64,000 nucleotides of DNA from Tamlana sp. I1. GTDB taxonomy: Bacteria; Bacteroidota; Bacteroidia; Flavobacteriales; Flavobacteriaceae. Below are positions 16,378 through 25,440 of the stretch, piece by piece (position 1 is the first letter of the stretch; each line of letters opens with the position of its first letter). The notes beneath the pieces were generated by a model. It was not told the DNA's origin. It did not search any database and saw nothing but the letters and a program-made list of their open reading frames with translations. Made by a program: the position numbers and the translations under genes. The stretch covers positions 62,001-126,000 of the forward strand of contig NZ_JACLAF010000002.1 in assembly GCF_015355625.1 (NCBI RefSeq), read 5' to 3'.

Positions 16378-19300
16378 ATGAAATTTAGTCCCTATAAAAA
16401 GGCTCATCTGGGGTTGTTTATAGGATTGCTAATTCTTAGCGCGACAAGCGTTGAAGCACAAAACCAAGTTACCGTTACAGGTATGGTAACAGACGGAGAC
16501 ATAGGTGGCCCATTACCAGGAGTTACCATACTTGTAAAAGGAACAACAATAGGAACAACCACAGATTTTGATGGTGGTTATACCTTAACGAACATTGATG
16601 CAAATGCAACCTTACTATTTTCATACGTAGGTTACCTAACACATGAAGCTCCACTAAAAGGAAAAAGTGTTATAAACGTAACACTAAAACCAAGTTTAGA
16701 ATCTTTAGACGAGGTTATTGTAGTAGGTTACGGTTCTACACGTAAATCAGATTTAACAGGATCTGTTGTAGCGGTTTCTGGTGATATTCTAGAGAAACAA
16801 TCTATTTCAAGTGTTGCTGAAGCCTTAACAGGACGTATGGCTGGGGTACAAGTTACTTCTGCTGAAGGTTCGCCAGATTCTGAAGTCCAAATTAGAATTC
16901 GTGGTGGTGGGTCTTTAACACAAGACGCTTCTCCATTAATTATTGTAGACGGGTTTCCAGTAAACAATATGAGTGATGTATCGCCAACAGATATTGAAAA
17001 TGTAACGGTATTAAAAGATGCATCTTCAACAGCAATCTACGGTTCTAGGGGTGCAAATGGTGTTGTTATCATTACGACTAAAAGTGGTAAAGAAGGTAAA
17101 ATATCTGTGAACTTTAATGCTTTCTATGGTGCCAAAAAAATTGCTAATGTAATAGATGTACAAGATCCTGCCGATTTTGTTAAATGGCAATATGAATATG
17201 CGCTCCTTAGAGACAATGTAGAGTCTTACGAAAAATATTTTGGCTTATGGCAAGATCGCGACCTGTATGATAATGTAAAAGGGAACGATTGGCAGCGCCA
17301 AATTTACGGACAAATGGGTGAGGTTGAAAGCCGTAACTTATCCGTTCGTGGTGGTTCAGAGAAAATTAACTTCAACTTTAACTATGCTTTATACGATGAA
17401 AAAGCGATTATGGTTGGATCGGACTTTAAAAGAAACAACTTATCATTTGCTTTAAAAAGTAAAGCTAGCGATAAAGTGGATTTATCCTTAACCATGCGTT
17501 ATTCGGATACGCAAGTAAATGGTGGTGGTGCCAACGAACAAAACGAGGTGTCTTCTGCCGATGCGCGTCTTAGACACTCGGTAGGTTACTCTCCAATTTA
17601 CTTACCTGGATTAACTACTGATGATACTAATGAAGCTGTTGCTGGCTATCTTGTAGATCCTTTTGTTGCTGTTGATGATAACCAACGTTTAAGACTTAAA
17701 AAGAACTTTAACTTATTAGGTAGTTTTTCTTGGAAAATCGTTGAAGACTTACAATTTAAAACAGATTTAGGTTTAGATAACTACTACGATCAAGACTTTA
17801 GATTCTACGGAAGTTCAACATACTACGCAAACAATAACCCTTCAGCAGAAAATCAAGGGCTTCCTGCGCTTAAATTTACTGATGAAAAACGTACTCGTTT
17901 TAGAAATGCGAATACTTTAAATTATGATTTTCAAAAGCTTTTAAATGAAAACCATAGCTTAAAATTCTTGGTTGGTCATGAGTGGATTTTTACTCGTAAC
18001 AACGAATTACTCAATGAAGTACAAGGATTCCCTGACTTTTTTGATTTTACAACGGCAAGACAGTTAACAACACAAGGTACGCCTATTGTTACTGATAACT
18101 ATTATAGTCCTGATGATAAATTATTATCATTCTTTGGTCGTGCTAATTACGATTTCAAAAACCGTTACTTATTAACAGCAACATTTCGTGCCGATTCATC
18201 GAGTAAATTCTTAGGCGATAATCGTTGGGGCTACTTCCCTTCTGCTGCTTTTGCTTGGAAAATTTCTGAAGAATCATTCTTAGAAAATGCCGATTGGTTA
18301 AACACACTTAAACTAAGAATTAGTTACGGTGAAGCAGGAAACAACAATATTCCTGTTGGACAAACGGTTCAAAACTTCTTATCACGTACTACAACTTATA
18401 TTAATGGTGTTCCTAACTATTGGGCTGCTTCAAATACTTTAGCTAACCCAGATTTAAAATGGGAAACTACAGTAACGCAAAACGTGGGTCTTGATTTCGA
18501 TATTTTTAGAGGAACTTTAAGTGGGTCTTTAGAAGCTTATAAAAATGTAACTACCGATTTATTAATTAATTTCCCAACACCTGGTACAGGATATACCTCT
18601 CAGTACAGAAATATGGGAGAAGTTCAAAACAGTGGTTATGAAGCCACTTTAAACCTTGCTGCTATTAATAACGAAAACTATGGCTTAAGCTTTAGCTTAA
18701 ACATGGCAAGAAACGAAAACAGAATTAACTCTTTAGGTGTAATGGACGATTATGGTGTAAACACCAACTGGGCGTCTTCTCAAATTGGAAATGATTACGT
18801 TGTTAGAGTGGGAGAACCTTTAGGTTTAATGTATGGTTTCCAGAGTGATGGACGTTATGAGGTTGATGATTTTAACTTTGATGCCACTACAAATACCTAT
18901 ACGCTTAAATCGGGGGTTACAGACAATACTTGGGTAGGTAACGTAATGCCAGGAACTATGAAATTAAAAGATGTTGATGGTGATGGTGATATTACTGCCG
19001 ATGACCAAACAGTTATTGGTAATGTTAACCCAGATTTTACAGGTGGTTTAACAATTAATGCCAATGCGTACGGATTCGATTTTTCTGCAGCATTTAACTG
19101 GAGTGTAGGTAACGATGTTTACAACGCTAATAAAATTGAGTTTACAACATCTAATGAAAATGGCCAATACAGAAACCTAAGTACAGAAATGGGCGATGGT
19201 GTAAGATGGACGAATTTAGACCCTGCTAGCGGACAATTAGTAACCGATCCAACGCAGTTAGCTGCCATGAATGAAAATACAACTATGTGGTCGCCATACA

Positions 19301-19584
19301 TGTCGCGTTATGTATTTAGCGACTGGGCTGTAGAAGATGGATCGTTCTTAAGATTGAACACCATATCTTTAGGGTATACGGTTCCTGAAAGATACCTTTC
19401 AGACGTTGGCATTGGTAAACTAAGATTTTACTTATCTGCAAACAATGTGTTTGTTCTTACTAACTACTCTGGTTTAGATCCAGAAGTTAACACAAGAAGA
19501 AAAACACCACTAACTCCTGGGGTAGATTATTCTCCATACCCAAAAAGTAGACAACTAGTTTTTGGTTTAAACCTTAACTTTTAA
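16378..19584 (+). CDS. SusC-like TonB-dependent oligosaccharide transporter, pectin locus pair 1
   Basis: This outer-membrane barrel imports glycan oligomers in complex with the SusD lid encoded next. From the ATG at 16378 it has about 1068 residues: signal peptide ending 'ATSVEAQ'; carboxypeptidase-regulatory-like N-terminal domain ('VTGMVTDGDIGGPLPGVTI'); TonB-box-like 'LDEVIVVGYG'; plug domain with 'IRGGGSLT', 'PLIIVDGFP' and 'IYGSRGANGVVIITTK'; then a 22-strand-type barrel ending in 'LVFGLNLNF' with terminal Phe. The frame is open 17 codons further to an ATG at 16327, but that start would place a long hydrophobic stretch ahead of a normal signal peptide, so the later ATG is preferred. It heads the susC-susD-DUF4957/5123 operon. 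Confidence 0.96.
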   Translation: MKFSPYKKAHLGLFIGLLILSATSVEAQNQVTVTGMVTDGDIGGPLPGVTILVKGTTIGTTTDFDGGYTLTNIDANATLLFSYVGYLTHEAPLKGKSVINVTLKPSLESLDEVIVVGYGSTRKSDLTGSVVAVSGDILEKQSISSVAEALTGRMAGVQVTSAEGSPDSEVQIRIRGGGSLTQDASPLIIVDGFPVNNMSDVSPTDIENVTVLKDASSTAIYGSRGANGVVIITTKSGKEGKISVNFNAFYGAKKIANVIDVQDPADFVKWQYEYALLRDNVESYEKYFGLWQDRDLYDNVKGNDWQRQIYGQMGEVESRNLSVRGGSEKINFNFNYALYDEKAIMVGSDFKRNNLSFALKSKASDKVDLSLTMRYSDTQVNGGGANEQNEVSSADARLRHSVGYSPIYLPGLTTDDTNEAVAGYLVDPFVAVDDNQRLRLKKNFNLLGSFSWKIVEDLQFKTDLGLDNYYDQDFRFYGSSTYYANNNPSAENQGLPALKFTDEKRTRFRNANTLNYDFQKLLNENHSLKFLVGHEWIFTRNNELLNEVQGFPDFFDFTTARQLTTQGTPIVTDNYYSPDDKLLSFFGRANYDFKNRYLLTATFRADSSSKFLGDNRWGYFPSAAFAWKISEESFLENADWLNTLKLRISYGEAGNNNIPVGQTVQNFLSRTTTYINGVPNYWAASNTLANPDLKWETTVTQNVGLDFDIFRGTLSGSLEAYKNVTTDLLINFPTPGTGYTSQYRNMGEVQNSGYEATLNLAAINNENYGLSFSLNMARNENRINSLGVMDDYGVNTNWASSQIGNDYVVRVGEPLGLMYGFQSDGRYEVDDFNFDATTNTYTLKSGVTDNTWVGNVMPGTMKLKDVDGDGDITADDQTVIGNVNPDFTGGLTINANAYGFDFSAAFNWSVGNDVYNANKIEFTTSNENGQYRNLSTEMGDGVRWTNLDPASGQLVTDPTQLAAMNENTTMWSPYMSRYVFSDWAVEDGSFLRLNTISLGYTVPERYLSDVGIGKLRFYLSANNVFVLTNYSGLDPEVNTRRKTPLTPGVDYSPYPKSRQLVFGLNLNF

Positions 19585-19602
19585 TAAAATATTTTTTTGA
19601 AG

Positions 19603-21378
19603 ATGAAAAATAAAATCATAATTATAACTGGATTAATAATAGCCGGATTAGTAAGTTCTTGTAGTGACGATTTCATGGATGCACCAGCGAAATCTACTTT
19701 AGACGAGTCGCTTATTTTTTCTAAACCAGGACTAACTAAAGGTGCTATTGATGGAATTCTAGAGCCTATGGGACAAACCAACTCTTACAGAGGGCGTTTC
19801 ATTCCAATGTACGGTTCTAACACCGATACCGAATACACATACAACTCGGAAAGTGCTGGAAATTCAACGGGAGAACTTGCTATCTACGATGCAAAATTCA
19901 ACAATGCCCAAATGAACACAAGTAACAATGCATGGGCCATGATTTATTCTGGTATCGAGCGTGCTAATATTTGTATTCGAGGCATCCGTGCTTACGGAAA
20001 CCCTGAACCAGGTACAGAAATGGGACAATATTTAGGTGAGGCCTTAACATTACGTGCCTTATACTATGCTGATTTAACGAAAGCTTGGGGAGATGTTATT
20101 GCACGTTTTGAGCCTATTTCAGCTGAAACTATTTACATACCGAAATCAAGTCGTGATGTTATTTACAAACAAATTATTGCCGATTTAGGTGAGGCATCTA
20201 ATTTAGTGGCATGGCCTAACGAAACTAACGCTACTACAAGTGTAGAACGTGTTAACAAAGCTTTTGTAAAAGGACTTAGAGCACGTTTAGCGATGGTAGC
20301 TAGTGGGTACCAACAATATCCTGATGGAGTAAGAAGGAGTAACGATCCAGAACTTTCTGTTTCAAAAATGTATACCCTTGCTTTAAACGAATGTAAAGCC
20401 ATCATTGCAAGTGGAACCGTTCGATTAACACCTACTTTTGAAGGCTTATGGAGAAACTTAATGGAAGAAGATGTTACCGCTGGTAAAGAATCACTTTGGG
20501 AAATTCCTTTTGCCGATGGTCGTGGTCGTGTGGTTTATACTTATGGCGTAAGACACCGTAGTGTTGACCAACACACTGGTCAAGGACGTGGTGGTAGCGT
20601 AGGGCCATTACCTACTCTATTTTACGATTATGATGAAGCCGATACACGTAGAGATGTTACTTGTGTACCTTACCAATGGGGAACTGCTGTAGATGGTTTT
20701 TCACAACAAGAATTAGTAGATTCTAAAACGTGGTACTTTGGCAAATACCGTTACGAGTGGATGCCACGTTATGTGACATCAACAAACGATGATGGTATTA
20801 ACAAAATATATATGAGGTACGCTGAAGTGCTTCTTATTGCGGCCGAAGCGGCTAACGAATTACAAGGACCTGCAGCTGCTGCACCGTACTTAAAAGAAAT
20901 TCGTCGCAGAGCTTTCGATCCAGCTTACCACTCCACTAAGGTAGATGCTTATGTAAATGCTTTAGGTAGTAAAGAAGCCATGCTTAATGCTATTATAGAC
21001 GAGCACAAATTTGAGTTTACAGGAGAAATGGAACGTAAACAAGCCTTAATCCGTTGGAACTTATTAGGTGCTAATTTAGCAGAAGCTAAAGTAAAATTAG
21101 CTGCTTTAAAAGATCGTACAGGCGAATATGCCGATGTACCAACAACCGTTTACTATAAGTATGCGGCAGATAACGAAACTTTAGAACTTTACGGTTTTAA
21201 TAGAAATGAGAACCAAGATCCAGGCACCGATTATTCAGCAGTACCTTGGAACTCTGTAGATGATGTTAGAATTAACTCACTTTACAAATTAGATCCTGAT
21301 ACAAGACAATTCTGGCCAATTTGGCAAGTGTTTATTGAAGGAAGTAATAATACACTAACTAACGATTACGGTTATTAA
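19603..21378 (+). CDS. SusD-like surface glycan-binding lipoprotein, pectin locus pair 1
   Basis: This is the lid and binding subunit partnering the preceding SusC. The 591 residues start with a lipoprotein signal (lipobox 'LVSSC', about residues 18-22) followed by 'SDDFMDAPAKS', typical of the SusD N-terminus. The SusD/RagB helical part includes 'GEALTLRALYYADLTKAWGD' at about 150 and the C-terminal 'IYMRYAEVLLIAAEAANEL' at about 400, with 'MERKQALIRWNLL' near 475. The ATG at 19603 is chosen over an in-frame TTG six bases earlier. It lies 18 bases after susC. Confidence 0.96.
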   Translation: MKNKIIIITGLIIAGLVSSCSDDFMDAPAKSTLDESLIFSKPGLTKGAIDGILEPMGQTNSYRGRFIPMYGSNTDTEYTYNSESAGNSTGELAIYDAKFNNAQMNTSNNAWAMIYSGIERANICIRGIRAYGNPEPGTEMGQYLGEALTLRALYYADLTKAWGDVIARFEPISAETIYIPKSSRDVIYKQIIADLGEASNLVAWPNETNATTSVERVNKAFVKGLRARLAMVASGYQQYPDGVRRSNDPELSVSKMYTLALNECKAIIASGTVRLTPTFEGLWRNLMEEDVTAGKESLWEIPFADGRGRVVYTYGVRHRSVDQHTGQGRGGSVGPLPTLFYDYDEADTRRDVTCVPYQWGTAVDGFSQQELVDSKTWYFGKYRYEWMPRYVTSTNDDGINKIYMRYAEVLLIAAEAANELQGPAAAAPYLKEIRRRAFDPAYHSTKVDAYVNALGSKEAMLNAIIDEHKFEFTGEMERKQALIRWNLLGANLAEAKVKLAALKDRTGEYADVPTTVYYKYAADNETLELYGFNRNENQDPGTDYSAVPWNSVDDVRINSLYKLDPDTRQFWPIWQVFIEGSNNTLTNDYGY

Positions 21379-21406
21379 TCATTTACAAAATTAAATAATA
21401 CGACAT

Positions 21407-22963
21407 ATGATTATGAAAACTAAATATATATTTAAAACAGTATGCACATTAATACTAACCGTATTGGTTACTAGTTGTGGATACAATGAAGAGCTGATAG
21501 AAGAGCTTGACACCACTAGAGAATTTGCTCCGGTAGGTTTAGAAACACGAGTTAGAAATCAAACAACAGTTGAATTAAACTGGACGAAAAGCGATCAAAT
21601 TAAAAACTATACGGTAGAGTTTAGTGCAAACGATCCTGATTTTAATTCTATTGTCGAAACTTTAAATGTAACTCCAGACCAACTGCCTGTGCAAGTAAGA
21701 CTAGAAGGAGAAATCATTTATTCAATTAGAGTAAAAGCGTTAAGTTCACGAGGTTTAGACGATTCTACATGGGCATTAACAGAAGCTACAACCCTAACTG
21801 AGCAAATCATGCTACCTGAAGAACCAGGAGATATAAAAGCACTAGAAGCGACATTTAGATGGGAGCCAAATGCAGAAGTAACGCAATTGGTACTTGAGCC
21901 TGGAAGTATAACGCATGTCATTACTGCGGCTGAAAAAACTGCAGGTGTTGCTACGGTTACAGGATTACTTCCTGAAACTACATATAATGCCATTTTATAT
22001 AATAACACAAAAATAAGAGGATCGGCTACAATCACGACAGGTATCGATATTGGAGACAACACTTTAGTGACTGTTGATGATGATATTTTTCAAAAAATTG
22101 CCGATGCAGCGCCTGGAGATATTTTACTTTTTGAAAAAGGTGATTACTCTGCACAAACAGGTTTAGTTGAATTAGATAAATCAATCACTATTCAAGGGTT
22201 AAGAACCGATTTTAAACCACAATTAAAATTAGCATTCTCTTTAATTGATGGTGCTGCAGATGTTAGTCTAATCGATTTAGATTTAACAGGTGATGGTTCT
22301 GGAATAGATAGCAACAATGATGTGGTAAGATACAATGCTGCAGGAAACTATAATTCTTTAACAATTGAAGGCTGTATCATCCGTGATTACAACAAATCGT
22401 TTATCGCTGGTGATGTTTCCAATGCGCTTATACAAACAGTAACGGTTAACAACTGTATTGTTACCGATGTTTGGACAAACGGAGGAGATTTTATCGATTT
22501 CAGAAATTCAAATATATATAACGTAACGGTTACAAATTCAACTTTTAACAACTGTGCACCTGGTCGTGATTTCATTAGAATTGACGAAAAAGGTACAACA
22601 GGTACTGGTCTAAATTGTAATGTAATTTTTGAAAGCAACACGCTTTATGGTTGTTCTAACGATTCTAGTAAAAGACTAATGTATGTAAGATTCAACTCAA
22701 ATACCTTCACATCAAAAAATAATTTAATTACAAATACAGTTTCTGAAGGCTATTCAGATCAAAGTAAAACCGATCCAAATCCAACTTTTGGTAATAATAA
22801 TTACTTTAATGCTGCAGGATTCTATGATACTACGCAAAGGGTATTTGACAGCACTGGAACAAAAGAAGATCCTGGATTTGCCGATGCAGCAACAGGCGAT
22901 TTCAAAGTTTCAAATCAAAATTTAATCGATAATTTAGTAGGAGACCCACGTTGGTTAAAATAA
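21407..22963 (+). CDS. DUF4957/DUF5123-type beta-helix lipoprotein
   Basis: The 518-residue protein is the third gene of the SusCD operon, the position usually taken by a SusE/F-type surface glycan-binding protein. It has a lipobox ('VLVTSC', about residues 19-24), one or two FN3-like domains (about 40-210, 'TVELNWTKSDQIKNYTVEF'), and a parallel beta-helix with many short Asn/Thr/Val-rich rungs (about 215-505), matching the DUF4957/DUF5123 layout. The helix could bind pectin or be a lyase-like enzyme; I see no unmistakable PL1, PL9 or CE8 catalytic motif. It is a known companion of pectin loci in Bacteroidota, but I infer its role from position. Confidence 0.85.
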   Translation: MIMKTKYIFKTVCTLILTVLVTSCGYNEELIEELDTTREFAPVGLETRVRNQTTVELNWTKSDQIKNYTVEFSANDPDFNSIVETLNVTPDQLPVQVRLEGEIIYSIRVKALSSRGLDDSTWALTEATTLTEQIMLPEEPGDIKALEATFRWEPNAEVTQLVLEPGSITHVITAAEKTAGVATVTGLLPETTYNAILYNNTKIRGSATITTGIDIGDNTLVTVDDDIFQKIADAAPGDILLFEKGDYSAQTGLVELDKSITIQGLRTDFKPQLKLAFSLIDGAADVSLIDLDLTGDGSGIDSNNDVVRYNAAGNYNSLTIEGCIIRDYNKSFIAGDVSNALIQTVTVNNCIVTDVWTNGGDFIDFRNSNIYNVTVTNSTFNNCAPGRDFIRIDEKGTTGTGLNCNVIFESNTLYGCSNDSSKRLMYVRFNSNTFTSKNNLITNTVSEGYSDQSKTDPNPTFGNNNYFNAAGFYDTTQRVFDSTGTKEDPGFADAATGDFKVSNQNLIDNLVGDPRWLK

Positions 22964-22989
22964 AATAGATTACCGATTTGTACTAAAAA

Positions 22990-23025
22990 TAAAGAGGTAT
23001 GCAGTCATGTATACCTCTTTTATTT
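22990..23025 (+). terminator. Intrinsic terminator of the first SusCD operon
   Basis: AAAGAGGTAT / ATACCTCTTT is a perfect 10-bp stem with a 10-base loop followed by a T-rich run. Confidence 0.85.
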
Positions 23026-23037
23026 TTATAATATCTT

Positions 23038-23045
23038 TATACTTG
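23038..23045 (+). promoter_or_regulatory. Possible -7 element of the PL1/CE8 unit
   Basis: TATACTTG matches TAnnTTTG at 7 of 8 positions about 40 bp before the PL1 ATG. No ATCGAT-centred operator is nearby, unlike the other strong promoters of the locus. Confidence 0.35.
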
Positions 23046-23085
23046 TGTAAAAGCGCACGAGTAGAATTAAATTAAAATTAATTTT

Positions 23086-24417
23086 ATGTTCAAAAAAACG
23101 AGTTTTCTAATCCCATTCTTAATACTTTCTTTTATTATGAATGCCCAACAATTGGCTTTTCCAACCGCCGAAGGTTTTGGTCAATTCGCTACGGGAGGAA
23201 AAGGCGGATTAATTTACACTGTTACTAATTTAAATGATGACGGCGAAGGCAGTTTAAGAAAAGGGATTTTAAAAAAAGGCCCTAGAACCATTGTTTTTGC
23301 AGTTTCAGGAACCATCGAATTAGCCTCAAAACTCGATGTAAACAGAGGCGATTTAAGTATTCTTGGACAAACAGCTCCTGGCGAAGGCATTACCTTAAAA
23401 GGCTATCCGTTTACCATAAAAGCAGACAATGTTATTGTGCGTTATTTAAGATTTAGAATGGGCGACATTCATAATATTGAAGGCGACGCCCTTGGTTGTA
23501 GAAACACAAATAACGTGATTATAGACCACTGTTCTATCAGTTGGGCAACAGATGAAAATGGTTCATTCTACAACAATAAAAATTTCACTTTACAATGGTG
23601 TATTATTTCCGAAGCACTAAACCGATCGGTTCACAAAAAAGGTGCTCATGGTTATGGTGGTATTTGGGGTGGCGTTAAAGCCTCTTTTCATCATAATTTA
23701 TTAGTGAGTAACAACAGTAGAAACCCAAGATTTAGCGGGTCTTCAACTACTGAAAATTCTGAAAATGAATTTGTAGATTTCAGAAATAACGTGATTTACA
23801 ATTGGGGTGAAAACAACATTTATGGCGGCGAAAAAGGAACCTACAATTTGGTTAACAATTACTTTAAATCGGGGCCAGCTACCACCTCATCAAAACTAGA
23901 TCGTATTGTCGATCCATCCGAACCCTATGGGCAATTTTATGTCGATGGAAATTATGTTTTTGGTTACAAGGAAATTTCAAAAAACAATTGGAATGGTGGT
24001 GTACAATGTGAAAATCCGTTAGCAACAAAATTAGAAAGTGAAATTTCTATCAACACCAATATAAAAACAGACAGCGCTGAAGACGCCTATAATAAAGTCT
24101 TAAAATATGCAGGTGCTAGTTTGTTTAGAGATTCGGCAGATGCACGCGTGGTTCACAACACCAAGGAAGGCAGTGCGAATTACAAAAAAGGCATTATCGA
24201 CTCGCAAGAAAATGTGGGCGGTTGGCCGCTGATAAAATCTGAAAAAGGTCAAATAGATAGCGATGAAGATGGTATGCCAGACACTTGGGAAAAACAACAC
24301 AAACTCAATCCCAACGAAAACGACGGTAATTTAAACACCTTAGATAAAAGCTATACAAACATTGAAGTGTATAGCCATAGTTTAATCACTTCGAAGCGCT
24401 CAAAAAAAAAAGCCTAA
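23086..24417 (+). CDS. Pectate lyase (PL1), frame interrupted before CE8
   Basis: This exported lyase has 443 residues: signal peptide ending 'SFIMNAQ' (about 20), then a PL1 beta-helix beginning 'FPTAEGFGQFATGGKGG', with 'IRYLRFRMGD'-type strand ('VIVRYLRFRMG', about 120), 'DHCSISWATDE' (about 147), 'HHNLLVSNNSRNPRFSG' (about 202-219) with the catalytic Arg region, and a C-terminal calcium-binding-like tail 'DSDEDGMPDTWEKQH' and 'SYTNIEVYSHSL'. That tail normally closes this lyase type. The last codons, 'TSKRSKKKA', come from reading into a run of ten A's. In the -1 frame the reading continues without a stop into the CE8 domain at 24441, so PL1 and CE8 may be one protein or a recently split one. 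Confidence 0.95.
   Translation: MFKKTSFLIPFLILSFIMNAQQLAFPTAEGFGQFATGGKGGLIYTVTNLNDDGEGSLRKGILKKGPRTIVFAVSGTIELASKLDVNRGDLSILGQTAPGEGITLKGYPFTIKADNVIVRYLRFRMGDIHNIEGDALGCRNTNNVIIDHCSISWATDENGSFYNNKNFTLQWCIISEALNRSVHKKGAHGYGGIWGGVKASFHHNLLVSNNSRNPRFSGSSTTENSENEFVDFRNNVIYNWGENNIYGGEKGTYNLVNNYFKSGPATTSSKLDRIVDPSEPYGQFYVDGNYVFGYKEISKNNWNGGVQCENPLATKLESEISINTNIKTDSAEDAYNKVLKYAGASLFRDSADARVVHNTKEGSANYKKGIIDSQENVGGWPLIKSEKGQIDSDEDGMPDTWEKQHKLNPNENDGNLNTLDKSYTNIEVYSHSLITSKRSKKKA
24402..24411 (+). other. A10 homopolymer, possible slippage site joining PL1 and CE8
   Basis: Ten consecutive A's lie at the frame junction. PL1 stops at 24415-24417 in its own frame. A -1 shift within the run, or one extra A, joins PL1 to 'SLINGEAYDFVIDQ' and the whole CE8 domain. 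The CE8 frame is open from 24381 onward. Long A-runs are known sites of polymerase and ribosome slippage. Confidence 0.6.
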
Positions 24418-24440
24418 TTAATGGCGAAGCCTATGATTTC

Positions 24441-25325
24441 GTGATTGATCAATCTGGTTTTGGCGACTTTACAACCGTACAAGCAGCTATAAATGCCGTT
24501 CCCGATTTCAGAAAAAAGGAAACTAAAATTTATATTAAAAACGGGATTTACAAGGAAAAACTGATCCTTCCGGCTTCCAAAATACATGTTACTTTTGTAG
24601 GTGAAAATAAAAATGAAACCCTTATAACTTATGATGATTTTTCACAAAAACACAATGCTTTTGGCGAAGAACTAGGCACCACAGGCTCTTCATCCTTTTT
24701 TATTTTTGGGGATTATTTCAAAGCCAAAAACATCACGTTTGAAAATAGCGCTGGCCCCGTTGGTCAGGCTGTAGCTGTGAGAATAGATGGCGACAAAGTT
24801 ATTTTTGAAGACTGTAAATTTTTAGGTAACCAAGATACCCTTTACCTCCACGGAAAAAACAGCAGGCAATATTACAAGGATTGCTATATAGAAGGTACGG
24901 TCGATTTTATTTTCGGATGGTCTACTGCTTTTTTTGAAAACTGTGAAATCTTCTGTAAAAATAAAGGCTACATTACCGCGGCATCAACAGAGGAATCGGC
25001 TGATTACGGTTTTATATTTAAAGATTGTAAAATTACGGGAAGCGCTTTAGAAAACAGTTTTTATTTGGGCAGACCCTGGCGCGATTATGCACAAACAGTT
25101 TGGATAGACTGTTTTATGGACAAACAAATAAAGCCCGAAGGCTGGCACAATTGGAACAAACCTAAGGCTGAAAAAAGAACCTATTATGCCGAATATAATT
25201 CGTTTGGGCCTGGCGCTTCAAATAATCGCGTAAAATGGGCCAAAAAACTAAACAAAAAGCAAGCTGAAAAATTCAGTAAAAAAATTGTTTTGAAAGGATT
25301 AGACAATTGGAATCCAAATATTTAA
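24441..25325 (+). CDS. Pectin methylesterase domain (CE8), -1 frame continuation of PL1
   Basis: The 294 residues form a complete CE8 beta-helix: 'GFGDFTTVQAAINAVPD' at the start, 'NQDTLYLHG' and 'DFIFGWS' with the catalytic Asp residues, 'YITAAST', 'YLGRPWRDYAQTVWIDC', and the usual end 'PEGWHNWNKP'. All key residues are intact. The only possible own start is the GTG at 24441: the CE8 frame contains no ATG between its opening at 24381 and the last part of the domain, and there is no signal peptide. Every other CE8 protein in this window is exported. So either it is translated as a fusion with PL1 by frameshifting at the A10 run, or the sequence has a one-base error or mutation there. The coordinates give the GTG-started ORF only. 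Confidence 0.85.
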   Translation: MIDQSGFGDFTTVQAAINAVPDFRKKETKIYIKNGIYKEKLILPASKIHVTFVGENKNETLITYDDFSQKHNAFGEELGTTGSSSFFIFGDYFKAKNITFENSAGPVGQAVAVRIDGDKVIFEDCKFLGNQDTLYLHGKNSRQYYKDCYIEGTVDFIFGWSTAFFENCEIFCKNKGYITAASTEESADYGFIFKDCKITGSALENSFYLGRPWRDYAQTVWIDCFMDKQIKPEGWHNWNKPKAEKRTYYAEYNSFGPGASNNRVKWAKKLNKKQAEKFSKKIVLKGLDNWNPNI

Positions 25326-25403
25326 ACAATCATCCATTTAAAAGAATTAAAATAATTAACGTAATATTATCCAATAAAATTATGTAGATATATACAACTT
25401 CAT

Positions 25404-25426
25404 TATTTTTATACAATCGATTACAT
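25404..25426 (+). promoter_or_regulatory. LacI-type operator and -7-like element of the GH28 operon
   Basis: TATTTTTA (25404-25411, 7/8 of the -7 consensus) is followed after 3 bases by AATCGATTACAT. The site ends 15 bases before the GH28 ATG, so a transcript from here has a very short leader. Confidence 0.65.
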
Positions 25427-25440
25427 TAAACTATTTCAAA

